Source: Flavobacteriales bacterium (GTDB taxonomy: Bacteria; Bacteroidota; Bacteroidia; Flavobacteriales_E; Vicingaceae). From it: DNA of 64,000 bases. Positions 24,381 through 33,258 of this stretch are shown piece by piece. Every line of letters starts with the position of its first letter. Within the stretch, counting starts at the first letter, position 1. Location of the stretch: assembly GCA_015075325.1 (NCBI GenBank), contig JABTUP010000006.1:62001-126000 (forward strand), read 5' to 3'. Below the pieces are notes generated by a model. It was not told where the DNA came from. It worked only from the letters and a program-made list of their open reading frames with translations, and did no database searches. A program made the translations under genes and the position numbers.

Positions 24381-26188
24381 AACCTTACCTCCTTTTCTAA
24401 TTGATTGATAATGGTTTCTGTTTTACTATAAATCTCTTGTTCGGAAACTGTAACTGGTGCAAATCGAGCCATTTCACATAATTCTAGTGTTGCTATTAAA
24501 TTATCAATAGTTGAAGCTGTTACATTTACCTCACTTAGTTTTTGAGCAATGTTTTCTTTATTTAACTCAGATAACGGAATTTTAAGTTTATCACTGGTAT
24601 ATCCAAATAATGCTTTTGAAATGTCTTCATAAAACTGTTTTTGCTGATGAGCTGCCAAACTTTTCTTCGCTGAAGCCAAATGTTTATTTGCCATTTTACT
24701 AGCCTTTTTGCTTCTCATTCCAACAATATCACTTTGGGCCTCTCTTATTTTGTTTCTAAAAATTAAAACTAGTGCAAAAATTATTGGCATCAAAACTAAA
24801 GCTAAATAAAACAACCAACTGTTGTAAAACGATGTTTCGGTATGAGAAACTAAAATGTTACCAACATAAATATATCGAATATCTTCTCCTAATAGCTGAA
24901 CATCTTCTTTATTTGCACCAGTATAAGTAACATTTGCATCGCCTCCTTCTCCTTTTTCTACTTCAAGAGTAAAGGCAGGTGTAGTTATTGTTTTAAATTT
25001 TTTGGTTGTTGGGTCGAAATACGAAAATTCTATTGGGTCGATAGTAAATGTTCCTGCATGACGAGGAATAATTAAGTAATCAAACTCTTTATAACCAGAA
25101 ACGCCATTTGCTGAAGTTTTGTAATTATCAACTACTTTTGGGTCGTAAGTTTCAAAGTCTTTTGGAAAATCAATTGTTAATTTATCTACCAATGGCAAAT
25201 TACCTTTACCTGTAACTCTATATTTAAGATTTACTGCTTCATTTGCCTTAACCTTTGTGGTGCTAATATTCGAAGTAAAATCAAATTGTCCTACTGCTCC
25301 GTTAAAACTTTGTGGTTTATTATCGGGATGAGGAAGCACCGTTATTTTAATTGGTTCACTTTTTAAATTGTATTCAACATTTTCTACACGACCAAAAAAT
25401 TGGTCAAAAACAGAATTTCCTCCTCCTGTTGCACGACGTTGAATAACAAATTTCATCTCTAACGGGTCGATAGTTAATGTGCCCGAACGCTGAGGAAACA
25501 ATACTATTTTTCGAATGGTTGCAACATTCCAACGATAGCCACCAATTACTTCTTGACTCCATTGTGCTTGCCCTAAATCTATTTCCTGACTCCAAAAGCC
25601 ATTTAAATCGGCATTTTTAACCAATTCGTTAGCAACAATATTTACTTTGGTAAACAACTGGTATGTTGCAACTAAATATTCACCTTGATAAACTTTTGAT
25701 TTGCTTACACTTGATTTAATAAATAAGTCTTTTGAAACATCTGCTTTACTTACATTTATAGTTTCATCTGTCTTATTTTGTTGTTGCTGTTGTTGTTGAA
25801 CATTTACTCCTTTTCCAACAGTAATGGTTAGCGAATTTGTTTTGTATGCTTCACCATTTAAGGCTGCTATTGCTGGTTTTATGGTAAAAGTTCCTTCTTT
25901 TACCGCCATTAATACATAACTGTATGATATTGAATGAGTCATGTTGCCATTTACCCACGACATGCTGGTTGATTGATTGGGACCCGACAAAACTCTAAAA
26001 TCAGATAAGTCTGGAGCTTTGAAGTTGGTTATGTTTGCATTTGCAGAAAATTGAATTTGAAAGCGGTCGCCAGTCAACACTTCGGTATGACTAGCTTGAG
26101 CAACAAATTTCAAATCTTGTGCAGATATAAAACTTGAAAACACCAAGCTTAGAACAACCAACAAATATGTTTTTATTTTGTTTTTCAT
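24377..26188 (-). CDS. batD: BatD (oxygen tolerance protein)
   Basis: A 603-residue exported protein of the BatD family: signal peptide ending SFISAQ, tandem beta-sandwich domains in the periplasm (family phrases FKAPDLSDFRVLSGPNQS, EYLVATYQLFTKV and NLKYRVTGKGNLPL), a polyglutamine run near residue 130, a membrane helix at about 455-478 and a cytoplasmic helical tail. In Bacteroides the bat genes are linked to aerotolerance and in other bacteria to envelope stress; the biochemical role is unsettled. It sits between batC (85 bases upstream) and batE (4-base overlap). Confidence 0.92.
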   Translation of the reverse strand: MKNKIKTYLLVVLSLVFSSFISAQDLKFVAQASHTEVLTGDRFQIQFSANANITNFKAPDLSDFRVLSGPNQSTSMSWVNGNMTHSISYSYVLMAVKEGTFTIKPAIAALNGEAYKTNSLTITVGKGVNVQQQQQQQNKTDETINVSKADVSKDLFIKSSVSKSKVYQGEYLVATYQLFTKVNIVANELVKNADLNGFWSQEIDLGQAQWSQEVIGGYRWNVATIRKIVLFPQRSGTLTIDPLEMKFVIQRRATGGGNSVFDQFFGRVENVEYNLKSEPIKITVLPHPDNKPQSFNGAVGQFDFTSNISTTKVKANEAVNLKYRVTGKGNLPLVDKLTIDFPKDFETYDPKVVDNYKTSANGVSGYKEFDYLIIPRHAGTFTIDPIEFSYFDPTTKKFKTITTPAFTLEVEKGEGGDANVTYTGANKEDVQLLGEDIRYIYVGNILVSHTETSFYNSWLFYLALVLMPIIFALVLIFRNKIREAQSDIVGMRSKKASKMANKHLASAKKSLAAHQQKQFYEDISKALFGYTSDKLKIPLSELNKENIAQKLSEVNVTASTIDNLIATLELCEMARFAPVTVSEQEIYSKTETIINQLEKEVRL

Positions 26189-26272
26189 ACCTTATAAACC
26201 CTATCTTTCATTTTATTGTTTTCAGAATAGCCGTAAAATTAAACCATTTTAAATTCTTTAATTATAAAAAAA

Positions 26273-26995
26273 CTACCAGTCCTTTTCTATGTTTTGTTTC
26301 TCTCCTTCTTTTTTCTTTTTAAGCTTAGCTTGAACTTTTTTCTCTTGATTATTCAAAGCGTCGAGCATTTGCTGAGCTTGTTGTTTTGAAAGTTGATTTG
26401 GTTGCGGCTGTTCTTTTTGCTCTCCATCATCTTTTTTTTCATCCGACTTATCGTCTTTCTTCTCTTCGCTTTTATCTTTCTTTTCGTCTTTTTTATCTTT
26501 ATTCTCTTTATCGTCCTTTTTCTCTTCGTCTTTCTTGTCGTCGTTTTTGTCTTTGTTCTCTTGGTTTTGTTGTTCTTGTAATTTCTTCTTTGCGTAAGCT
26601 AAGTTATAACGAGTTTCGTCGTCTTTCGGATTAATTTTTAAAGCTTGCTTATATGCATTTATGCTTTCTTGGTATTTTGAAGCTTGTAATAGCGAATTTC
26701 CTAAGTTGTGGTAAGCATTTGCTTTTGTTGTATTATCGGTACTTTTTTCTGCAACTTTTTGAAATTGCTGAGCCGATTCAGCAAATTTATTTTGCTTATA
26801 AAGTGCATTACCTAAATTGTATTCAGCTTTAGTAGATTGGTTGTTAATTTCCAACGCACGCAAATAGCTTTGCTCTGCTTCTGCATAGTTTTCTTTTTCG
26901 TAGAGTTTATTTCCTTTACGAATGTGTGTTCTATCCTCCTGACCAAAGCCACTTAAACAGAACAAGAGAGTTGATATGATAAAAATACTTCTCAT
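26273..26995 (-). CDS. batC: BatC: TPR protein with charged tail
   Basis: A 240-residue exported TPR protein: signal peptide (IISTLLFCLSGFGQ), about three TPRs (residues 25-135, NLGNALYKQNKFAESAQQFQ and YHNLGNSLLQASKYQESI), then an extreme Lys/Glu/Asp-rich segment (about 140-195, repeats of DKKDEEKKDDKEN type), and a short Gln-rich C-terminus. Such a TPR plus charged linker is usual for BatC. Its start overlaps the batB stop by 4 bases. Long openings on the opposite strand here result only from the biased Lys/Glu codons. Confidence 0.88.
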   Translation of the reverse strand: MRSIFIISTLLFCLSGFGQEDRTHIRKGNKLYEKENYAEAEQSYLRALEINNQSTKAEYNLGNALYKQNKFAESAQQFQKVAEKSTDNTTKANAYHNLGNSLLQASKYQESINAYKQALKINPKDDETRYNLAYAKKKLQEQQNQENKDKNDDKKDEEKKDDKENKDKKDEKKDKSEEKKDDKSDEKKDDGEQKEQPQPNQLSKQQAQQMLDALNNQEKKVQAKLKKKKEGEKQNIEKDW

Positions 26996-28050
26996 TTCTT
27001 TTTTACTTCAAACAGATTGATTTTATCCAACTTGGTATTTCTTCTGGTAGAAATTAAAAACTCAATAATTAACAATCCAAAAGCAATAAATAAAAATGGC
27101 TGAAAACGACTTTCGTAGTTTTTATACACCTTGCTATCGAATTCGGTTTTCTCCATTTTACCAATTTCAGTCATAATTATTCCTAAACCAGCATTCGCAT
27201 TGGTTGCTCTAACATACGTTCCATTTCCAGCTGTTGCAATTTTCTTTAACATGGTTTCATCGAGTTTTGAAACAACCGTGTTGCCAGTATTATCTGTTCT
27301 AAATCCAACTTGTCTACCACCTTGGTAAATTGGCAAAGGAGCACCTTGTTCCGACCCCATTCCAATAGTATGAACTGCTACACCATTTTCAACAGCATTT
27401 TCGGCAGCAGAAATTGCGTCATCTTCATGATTTTCACCATCAGTAATAACTATTATTGCTTTACTTGTTGGAGTTTCAAAATTGAATGATTGCATAGCCA
27501 AATCAATTGCAGAACCAATTGCCGTTCCTTGTGTTGGAATAATATCTGTACCTATGGTTTCCAAGAATAATTTTGCTGAGGAATAATCTGTGGTAATAGG
27601 CAGTTGAACGTACGATTCTCCTGCAAACACTACAATTCCCAAACGGTCGTTTTGAAGTTTTTCTAACAATTGATAGATAGCTCTTTTTGCTCGTTCTAAT
27701 CGATTCGGTGATAAATCTTCTGCCAACATACTGTTACTTACGTCCAAAGCAATCATAAGGTCTACACCTTCTTTCTTAGCTTCTTCCATTTTTGTTCCAT
27801 ATTGTAAATTAGCTAAGCCTAGAAACAAGAATATAACAGCCAAAGAAAACAATACAAATTTAAAAATAGGAGAAACAAAAGATACGTTGGGCATTAAACG
27901 CTTAATAACTTGTTTTCCAGCAAATTGCTTAAGTTGTTTCTTTTTCCAAAATTGTATAAAAACAAATACCACAACCATTGCTGGAATAACTCCCAACAAA
28001 GTCCACAAGAAAATGCTATGTTCAAATCTAAATAACACTTTTAAATACAA
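26992..28050 (-). CDS. batB: BatB: membrane-anchored von Willebrand factor A protein
   Basis: A 352-residue protein with membrane helices at the N-terminus (two, about 13-32 and 60-80) and C-terminus (about 312-330) and a vWA domain between. The metal-binding MIDAS motif is intact as DVSNS in LMIALDVSNSMLAEDL, with the Thr in the loop PITTDYSSA and the distal Asp in VITDGENHEDDA. vWA pairs BatA/BatB probably bind each other and the MoxR ATPase. The start overlaps the batA stop by 23 bases. Confidence 0.93.
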   Translation of the reverse strand: MYLKVLFRFEHSIFLWTLLGVIPAMVVVFVFIQFWKKKQLKQFAGKQVIKRLMPNVSFVSPIFKFVLFSLAVIFLFLGLANLQYGTKMEEAKKEGVDLMIALDVSNSMLAEDLSPNRLERAKRAIYQLLEKLQNDRLGIVVFAGESYVQLPITTDYSSAKLFLETIGTDIIPTQGTAIGSAIDLAMQSFNFETPTSKAIIVITDGENHEDDAISAAENAVENGVAVHTIGMGSEQGAPLPIYQGGRQVGFRTDNTGNTVVSKLDETMLKKIATAGNGTYVRATNANAGLGIIMTEIGKMEKTEFDSKVYKNYESRFQPFLFIAFGLLIIEFLISTRRNTKLDKINLFEVKKK

Positions 28051-29026
28051 TGTTTTTTAATAAAAATTCAACAATCAAAAATGCAGCAGCAGCTAAAGCA
28101 AATGGCCAAAAATGCTCTGATTTTTTTCGATAATCAGTTACATTTATTTTTGATTTTTCCATTTGATCAATTTCTTTATAAATGGATTCTAATTTATTTT
28201 TATTTGTAGCCCTAAAATATTTACCGTCAGTAATTTCCGATATCTCACTTAAAGTTTTTTCATCAATACGAACAGGTACATCTTGGTAAACTGTTCTACC
28301 AAATTGATCTTGATATGGCGTTGGAGCTGTTCCGTTGCTACCTACTCCAACAGTATAAACCCTAATACCAAATTCGCGTGCAATTTCGGCAGCTGTAATA
28401 GGTGGAATTGAACCCGAATTGTTTACTCCATCAGTTAATAAAATAACGACTTTACTTTTGGCATCGCTATCTTTTAAACGGTTGACAGCTGTTGCTAATC
28501 CCATACCAATAGCTGTTCCATCTTCAATTATTCCATTTTCAATATCTTTAAATAGGTTTAAAAGCACATCGTGGTCGGTTGTTAGCGGACATTGAGTAAA
28601 GCTTTCTCCTGCATAAATTACTAATCCTATTCTATCGTATGGTCGCTCAGAAATAAACTTCATGGCAACATCTTTTGATGCTTCCAAACGGTTGGGTTTA
28701 AAATCTTCAGCCAACATACTTCCTGAAATATCCATAGAAATAACAATATCAATTCCTTCAGTTGTAACATCTTGCCAACTCAACGAACTTTGTGGTCGAG
28801 CAATGGCAAAAATTAAAGCTGCTAACCCCAACATTCTAAACAAAATAACCGAATGGCGAAAATGCGGAAACTTGGTTTTTGCCAGACTTGTTGAAGTAGA
28901 AATTTTTACTGTTCCTTGTAATTTTCGGTTTCTAAAAATATACCAAGCCAACATAACTGGAAGAACAGCTAACAGCCAAAAATATGCTGGATTTGCAAAT
29001 GATATGTTGTTCCAATAGTTTAACAT
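28028..29026 (-). CDS. batA: BatA: membrane-anchored von Willebrand factor A protein
   Basis: A 332-residue homologue of BatB: N-terminal membrane helices at about 12-30 and 58-78, vWA domain about 88-290 with MIDAS motif DISGS (IVISMDISGSMLAEDF), Thr in PLTTDHDVLL and Asp in LLTDGVNNSG, and a final helix about 308-328. It overlaps the preceding gene by one base and the following batB by 23 bases, so the set is one tightly coupled transcript. Confidence 0.94.
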   Translation of the reverse strand: MLNYWNNISFANPAYFWLLAVLPVMLAWYIFRNRKLQGTVKISTSTSLAKTKFPHFRHSVILFRMLGLAALIFAIARPQSSLSWQDVTTEGIDIVISMDISGSMLAEDFKPNRLEASKDVAMKFISERPYDRIGLVIYAGESFTQCPLTTDHDVLLNLFKDIENGIIEDGTAIGMGLATAVNRLKDSDAKSKVVILLTDGVNNSGSIPPITAAEIAREFGIRVYTVGVGSNGTAPTPYQDQFGRTVYQDVPVRIDEKTLSEISEITDGKYFRATNKNKLESIYKEIDQMEKSKINVTDYRKKSEHFWPFALAAAAFLIVEFLLKNIVFKSVI

Positions 29027-29967
29027 TAGTTGGTTACTTCAGTGTTAATTTTTGTTGATTCTATAAAAGCAATAGCAAAGGTTAAACTTTGTTCGTTTTC
29101 TAACGGAAGTGGCTGTTCTTTAGCAAATTTAACCAAGTCAGCTAAAGTTAAAGTTTGAGTTAATTTATTCATTTGTTCAGCCGAAATCAATTGCAAACGA
29201 AGTCCGTAAACAATTTCAGCCGTAGTTTCTTCTAATGCATTAATTTGATAACGATTTTCAATGTATTCTCTTAAAATTTCAGAAATGTGAGAATGATACA
29301 ATTTCACTTTTCCATTTTGCCACAATTGCTCTTGCTTTAATTTTTCTAGTTTTTCTAAAGCTATTACATGATAAGGAATTACAGGAATTACAACCTCTTC
29401 CTGAACTTTTGGCTTACGATTTTTTAGGTAACGAATCAATACATACACAGCAATTGCTAAAACTAAAATTGCCACCATCCACCACCAGTTTTCTTTTAGC
29501 CAATCAATTAAAGAAAATGGTTCAGAAATGGGAGCTTTTATATCAAAAATACCTTGTGTTGTATCCACTTCCATGGTATTTACTTCCAATAGAAACGCAT
29601 CGGTCTCCACCGTATCGTTGTTGATTACAAACTGAAAAGGAGGCACCACATAATAACCCGAATCAAAAGATGTCAGCACAATATTTTGCTCTTGATAGAA
29701 CCGATAAGGGTCATTTTTATCGGGTATAACGGTATCAATTGCAGATTTACTAACTATCTCTACAAATTCGTTAATGGTGTCGTACAAAGCAGGAAAAACA
29801 ACATTTACAGCCCCATTATCTACTCGATAAGTTACTCTTAAATTAACTTTTACCTGTTCGCCAATCATCAATTTATTGGTATCAGGCGTTGCTTCAACCG
29901 AAAACGATTGAGCTTGCACTTGAATACCAGCAACTAACAAAAGTAATATGTAAAGTATTTTCTTCAT
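29026..29967 (-). CDS. Bat-operon membrane protein of unknown function
   Basis: A 313-residue protein; I use ATG 29967 since it starts a clean signal peptide (MKKILYILLLLVAGIQVQAQ), whereas the in-frame ATG at 30036 adds a charged non-signal extension. The periplasmic part is a beta-rich domain (TPDTNKLMIGEQVKVNLRV) resembling the first domain of BatD, then a membrane helix at about 163-182 (WWWMVAILVLAIAVYVLI) and a cytoplasmic helical tail with REYIENRYQINALEETTAEI. It lies between DUF58 and batA, the place where Bacteroides bat operons carry an unnamed orf. A 205-base gap separates it from the DUF58 gene. Role inferred from context only. Confidence 0.8.
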   Translation of the reverse strand: MKKILYILLLLVAGIQVQAQSFSVEATPDTNKLMIGEQVKVNLRVTYRVDNGAVNVVFPALYDTINEFVEIVSKSAIDTVIPDKNDPYRFYQEQNIVLTSFDSGYYVVPPFQFVINNDTVETDAFLLEVNTMEVDTTQGIFDIKAPISEPFSLIDWLKENWWWMVAILVLAIAVYVLIRYLKNRKPKVQEEVVIPVIPYHVIALEKLEKLKQEQLWQNGKVKLYHSHISEILREYIENRYQINALEETTAEIVYGLRLQLISAEQMNKLTQTLTLADLVKFAKEQPLPLENEQSLTFAIAFIESTKINTEVTN

Positions 29968-30172
29968 TGTTAATTCAATGGAACGCTGATGACGCTGATT
30001 TTTTTTTAATATAATAATTTCATTTTTTTTTAACACATAGACACATAGTTTTCTTTTATTTTTCCATCAGCTTAAGGAAAGTTTCATAGACCATCTTTGA
30101 TGGATAAACATTAGCTAAGCATTTTACATGTCTTTTTTCATTTTCAAATTTTCAAATTGAGCCATTTTTAAA

Positions 30173-31057
30173 TTATTTTGTTCCTCTTCGTTTAAACAAA
30201 TTCATTAATGGTTTTACGTAATTCCCATCAGTAGGAATTTCGGTATTATCAACTCCCGATTTCTGAAACATTGTTTTTAACCTATCTTTTCGTTTTAAAG
30301 CTTCTATTTTATAATTCTTTCTAACATCAGCATTTGAAGAATTTACCCATCTCACCTCATTTGTTTCTGCATCTAAAAACGGTATCAACCCTAAATTTGG
30401 CAAGTCTTCTTCTGCCTTGTCGTAGATGTGAAGTGCAATTAAATCGTGTTTTTTATTGGCAATTTTAAGTGCATCTTCAAAGTTTTTTTCGTCAACAAAA
30501 TCAGAAATTAAAAACGAGGTACTTCGTTTCTTAATTACATTGGTAAAATACTTTAAAGCCAACCCAATATCGGTTCCTTTACTGGTTGGTTCTATCTCCA
30601 ACAAATCCCTGATAATCATTAAAATATGGCTTTTTCCTTTTTTTGGTGGAATAAACTTTTCTATTTTATCTGAAAAGAAAATTACCCCTACTTTATCGTT
30701 ATTTTGAATAGCCGAAAATGCCAATACGGCACAAATTTCGGTAGCCAGTTCCTGTTTGCTTTTTACTTGTGTTCCAAATTCTTTCGATCCGCTCACATCA
30801 ACCAACAACATTACAGTCATTTCACGTTCTTCTTCAAAAACTTTCACGTAAGGATGATTAAATCGGGCTGTTACATTCCAGTCAATGGTTCTAATTTCAT
30901 CGCCATGTTGGTATTCACGAACTTCACTAAATGCCATACCTCTTCCCTTAAAAGCAGAATGATATTCACCAGAGAAAATTTGATTACTCAAGCCCCTGGT
31001 TTTAATCTCAATCTTTCGTACTTTTTTTAAAAGTTCTGAAGTGGTATTCGCTGACAT
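30173..31057 (-). CDS. DUF58 domain protein (vWA-like, MoxR partner)
   Basis: A 294-residue soluble protein of the DUF58 family that normally pairs with MoxR ATPases. The signature FKGRGMAFSEVREYQHGDEI followed by RTIDWNVTAR is complete. A vWA-like core contains LLVDVSGSKEFGT (MIDAS DxSxS). It contains no membrane helix. It follows moxR after a 95-base gap filled by a small tandem repeat, and precedes the rest of the Bat operon. Confidence 0.92.
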   Translation of the reverse strand: MSANTTSELLKKVRKIEIKTRGLSNQIFSGEYHSAFKGRGMAFSEVREYQHGDEIRTIDWNVTARFNHPYVKVFEEEREMTVMLLVDVSGSKEFGTQVKSKQELATEICAVLAFSAIQNNDKVGVIFFSDKIEKFIPPKKGKSHILMIIRDLLEIEPTSKGTDIGLALKYFTNVIKKRSTSFLISDFVDEKNFEDALKIANKKHDLIALHIYDKAEEDLPNLGLIPFLDAETNEVRWVNSSNADVRKNYKIEALKRKDRLKTMFQKSGVDNTEIPTDGNYVKPLMNLFKRRGTK

Positions 31058-31059
31058 AA

Positions 31060-31104
31060 TTAGATTTTAAGAGGTTAGATTTTAAGATATTAGACTTTAA
31101 AAAC
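31060..31104. repeat. Three 15-bp tandem repeats between moxR and the DUF58 gene
   Basis: Units TTAGATTTTAAGAGG (31060-31074), TTAGATTTTAAGATA (31075-31089) and TTAGACTTTAAAAAC (31090-31104). They lie in the leader of the DUF58 gene on the minus strand, directly against its start codon. They look like low-complexity intergenic filler rather than binding sites, but spacing is exact. Confidence 0.7.
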
Positions 31105-31152
31105 TAAAAAAATATAGTCCTAGGTCTTTCCATCTTTAAGTCTTACTTCTGC

Positions 31153-32193
31153 CTATGGTATTTCAACGTTATTTAATATTCCATTGATAATTTGCTCTGA
31201 GGTAATATTTTCAGCTTCTGCTTCGTAGCTTAAACCAATTCTATGACGAAGCACATCGTGGCAAACTGCACGAACATCTTCTGGAATTACATAACCTCTT
31301 CGTTTAATAAAAGCATAAGCTTTTGCTGCTAAAGCCAAGTTAATACTTGCTCTTGGTGATCCGCCAAAGCTAATGAGGTTTTTATATTCAGCTAGTTTAT
31401 AGTCTTCAGGGTTTCTGGTTGCATCAACAATATCAACAATGTATTGCTCAATTTTTTCATCCATGTAAACCTCTTTCACCACATTTCTGGCTCTTAAAAT
31501 ATCCTCAGGTTTTAAAACACAATTTACCGAAGGAAAACCTGATTTAGAAATGTTGTTTCGAATAATTAATTTTTCTTCTTCTTTTTTAGGATAATCTAAC
31601 ACCACTTTTAACATAAAACGGTCAACTTGAGCTTCTGGTAATGGATAAGTACCTTCTTGCTCCACAGGGTTTTGTGTTGCTAAAACCAAAAAGGGTTCTG
31701 GAAGTTTAAAAGTTTCTTCACCAATGGTTATTTGACGTTCTTGCATGGCTTCTAATAATGCACTTTGAACCTTTGCTGGAGCACGATTAATCTCATCTGC
31801 TAAAACAAAGTTGGCGAAAATTGGTCCTTTTTTTACTGTAAAAGCTTCTTGTTTTTGGTTATAAATCATGGTACCAATAACGTCGGCAGGCAACAAATCG
31901 GGGGTAAACTGAACACGACTAAATTTTGCATCAACAGTTTTTGCCAATGTATTAATTGCCAAAGTCTTTGCTAAACCTGGCACACCTTCTAATAAAATAT
32001 GTCCGTTTGATAAAAGACCAATTAACAACCTTTCGGTCATGTGTTTCTGACCAATAATTACCTTATCCATTTCCATGGTAAGTAATTCTACAAACGAACT
32101 TTCTTGTTGAATTTTCTCGTTTAATGCCCTAATATCAACATTTGACGATTGATTTTGAACAGTTGTTGGGTTGTTTAAATTTGTTTCTTCCAT
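31153..32193 (-). CDS. MoxR family AAA+ ATPase
   Basis: A 346-residue MoxR ATPase that heads the Bat operon and is thought to remodel proteins together with the vWA partners. Walker A ILLEGVPGLAKT, Walker B VLADEINRAPAKVQSALLEA (VLADEINR is the MoxR hallmark), sensor 1 VLATQNPVEQEGTYPLPEAQ and the arginine-finger region DRFMLKV are all visible, followed by the small lid domain with SFGGSPRASINLALAAKAYA. Length and N-terminal helical extension are usual. A -7 box lies 21 bases upstream. Confidence 0.96.
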   Translation of the reverse strand: MEETNLNNPTTVQNQSSNVDIRALNEKIQQESSFVELLTMEMDKVIIGQKHMTERLLIGLLSNGHILLEGVPGLAKTLAINTLAKTVDAKFSRVQFTPDLLPADVIGTMIYNQKQEAFTVKKGPIFANFVLADEINRAPAKVQSALLEAMQERQITIGEETFKLPEPFLVLATQNPVEQEGTYPLPEAQVDRFMLKVVLDYPKKEEEKLIIRNNISKSGFPSVNCVLKPEDILRARNVVKEVYMDEKIEQYIVDIVDATRNPEDYKLAEYKNLISFGGSPRASINLALAAKAYAFIKRRGYVIPEDVRAVCHDVLRHRIGLSYEAEAENITSEQIINGILNNVEIP

Positions 32194-32213
32194 TGTTATC
32201 TATTTTAGCAGTT

Positions 32214-32221
32214 CAAAATTA
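32214..32221 (-). promoter_or_regulatory. -7 box of the Bat operon
   Basis: Minus-strand TAATTTTG (plus CAAAATTA), 21 bases before the moxR start. No -33 TTG at normal spacing, so medium support. Confidence 0.5.
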
Positions 32222-32288
32222 ACCGAACCTTTTAATTATCCTACTATATAGCTGATTTTGTTTGTTAAAATTTGTTAACGATTTTTAT

Positions 32289-32350
32289 GTAGAGACGCAC
32301 AATTTTTCATCTATAGAAATACAAGGAGACGCACAATTGTGCGTCTCTAC
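32289..32350. repeat. Compound palindromic intergenic repeat (GAGACGCACAATT family)
   Basis: A half copy GTAGAGACGCACAATT at 32289-32304 is followed by a full 22-nt palindrome at 32326-32347 (GAGACGCACAA plus its complement) ending CTCTAC. The outer half can pair perfectly over 16 bases with 32335-32350, competing with the inner hairpin. It lies between moxR and the TIGR02757 gene. Another full copy is at 35621-35642. Confidence 0.85.
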
Positions 32351-32360
32351 GGTGATGAAT

Positions 32361-33125
32361 TTAAAATCGTTCAAAAACACCTAATCCGAATAAACTAAAA
32401 TCGTATTTAATGGGGTCGTTGATGTCGTATTTTCTTAAATTTGTTGTTAATTCTTCAACTGCTTTCCAGTCGTTTTGTGTACGATTTAGCAAACCTAATT
32501 TTCGAGCCACATTTCCCGAATGAACATCTAACGGACACATCAAATGTTTGGGATTAATTTTTTTCCACAACCCAAAATCCACTCCCCTGTTATCGTTTCT
32601 TACCATCCAACGTAAATACATGTTGATGCGTTTTGCGGCAGAATTGTTCATACTATCCGACACATGCTTAGTGGTTCTTTGTGGATGTTCCAACTCAAAA
32701 AATTGATTTCTAAAATGATGGATACTTTGCTGCATATTGGTTGGATATTGAGCAAAAACATTTTCTAAGCTATGGTGTGCTTGGTAAATATTTTTTAAAG
32801 AGGAAATAAAAAAGGTTAAATCGATGCCATTAAATGTTCGGTGTTTAAATTTTTCTAATCTTTTTAAATCGGCAGGAACATGATGCATCACAAAATCATG
32901 GGGAGCTAAATCCATTAATTGCATCAGTTGATTTGCATTTTTAATAATGGTAACGCGTTGCCCCCAAGCAATGGTTGACGCTAAAAAACCTGCAATTTCG
33001 ATATCTTGTGTTTTAGAAAACAAGTGTGGTATAGAAATTGGGTCGGATTCGATAAAAGAAACGCGATTAAATTTATCGTGTTTTTCTTCTAGTAATTCAA
33101 AAATTTCTTGATAGTTTAAAGCCAT
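32361..33125 (-). CDS. TIGR02757 family protein (possible DNA glycosylase-like fold)
   Basis: A 254-residue conserved Bacteroidota protein. Start chosen at ATG 33125 (MALNYQEIFELLEEKHDKFN); an upstream opening at 33167 adds an unconserved tail. Family phrases seen: FLASTIAWGQRVTIIKNANQ, RINMYLRWMVRNDNRGVDFG, LMCPLDVHSGNVARKLGLL, and the C-terminal DPIKYDFSLFGLGVFE. The LxCPLDxHxGxVAR segment resembles the helix-hairpin region of Ogg/HhH glycosylases, but no enzymatic function is established to my knowledge. Confidence 0.88.
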   Translation of the reverse strand: MALNYQEIFELLEEKHDKFNRVSFIESDPISIPHLFSKTQDIEIAGFLASTIAWGQRVTIIKNANQLMQLMDLAPHDFVMHHVPADLKRLEKFKHRTFNGIDLTFFISSLKNIYQAHHSLENVFAQYPTNMQQSIHHFRNQFFELEHPQRTTKHVSDSMNNSAAKRINMYLRWMVRNDNRGVDFGLWKKINPKHLMCPLDVHSGNVARKLGLLNRTQNDWKAVEELTTNLRKYDINDPIKYDFSLFGLGVFERF

Positions 33126-33216
33126 TTTGATAATTATTGATTGTAAAGGTCTAATTTTATACCGCAATCAAATAGCTTTTCTGTAAAAAAGTTGGCATTT
33201 TAGTTGCGGCATAACT

Positions 33217-33258
33217 CCAACTAACCAATTCCGCAAAACTACGGAACTGATAAGTTGG
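33217..33258. repeat. Nested inverted repeat over the DUF4294 start region
   Basis: CCAACT (33217-33222) pairs with AGTTGG (33253-33258), and inside it TTCCG (33229-33233) pairs with CGGAA (33242-33246) around a CAAAACTA loop. The outer arm covers the TTG at 33255 which is the farthest start for the next gene. Confidence 0.45.

Noticed and set aside
26386-26634. Long openings on the plus strand opposite batC
   Set aside because: They mirror the Lys/Glu/Asp-rich repeat of batC, give Phe/Leu-rich nonsense and have no start context.
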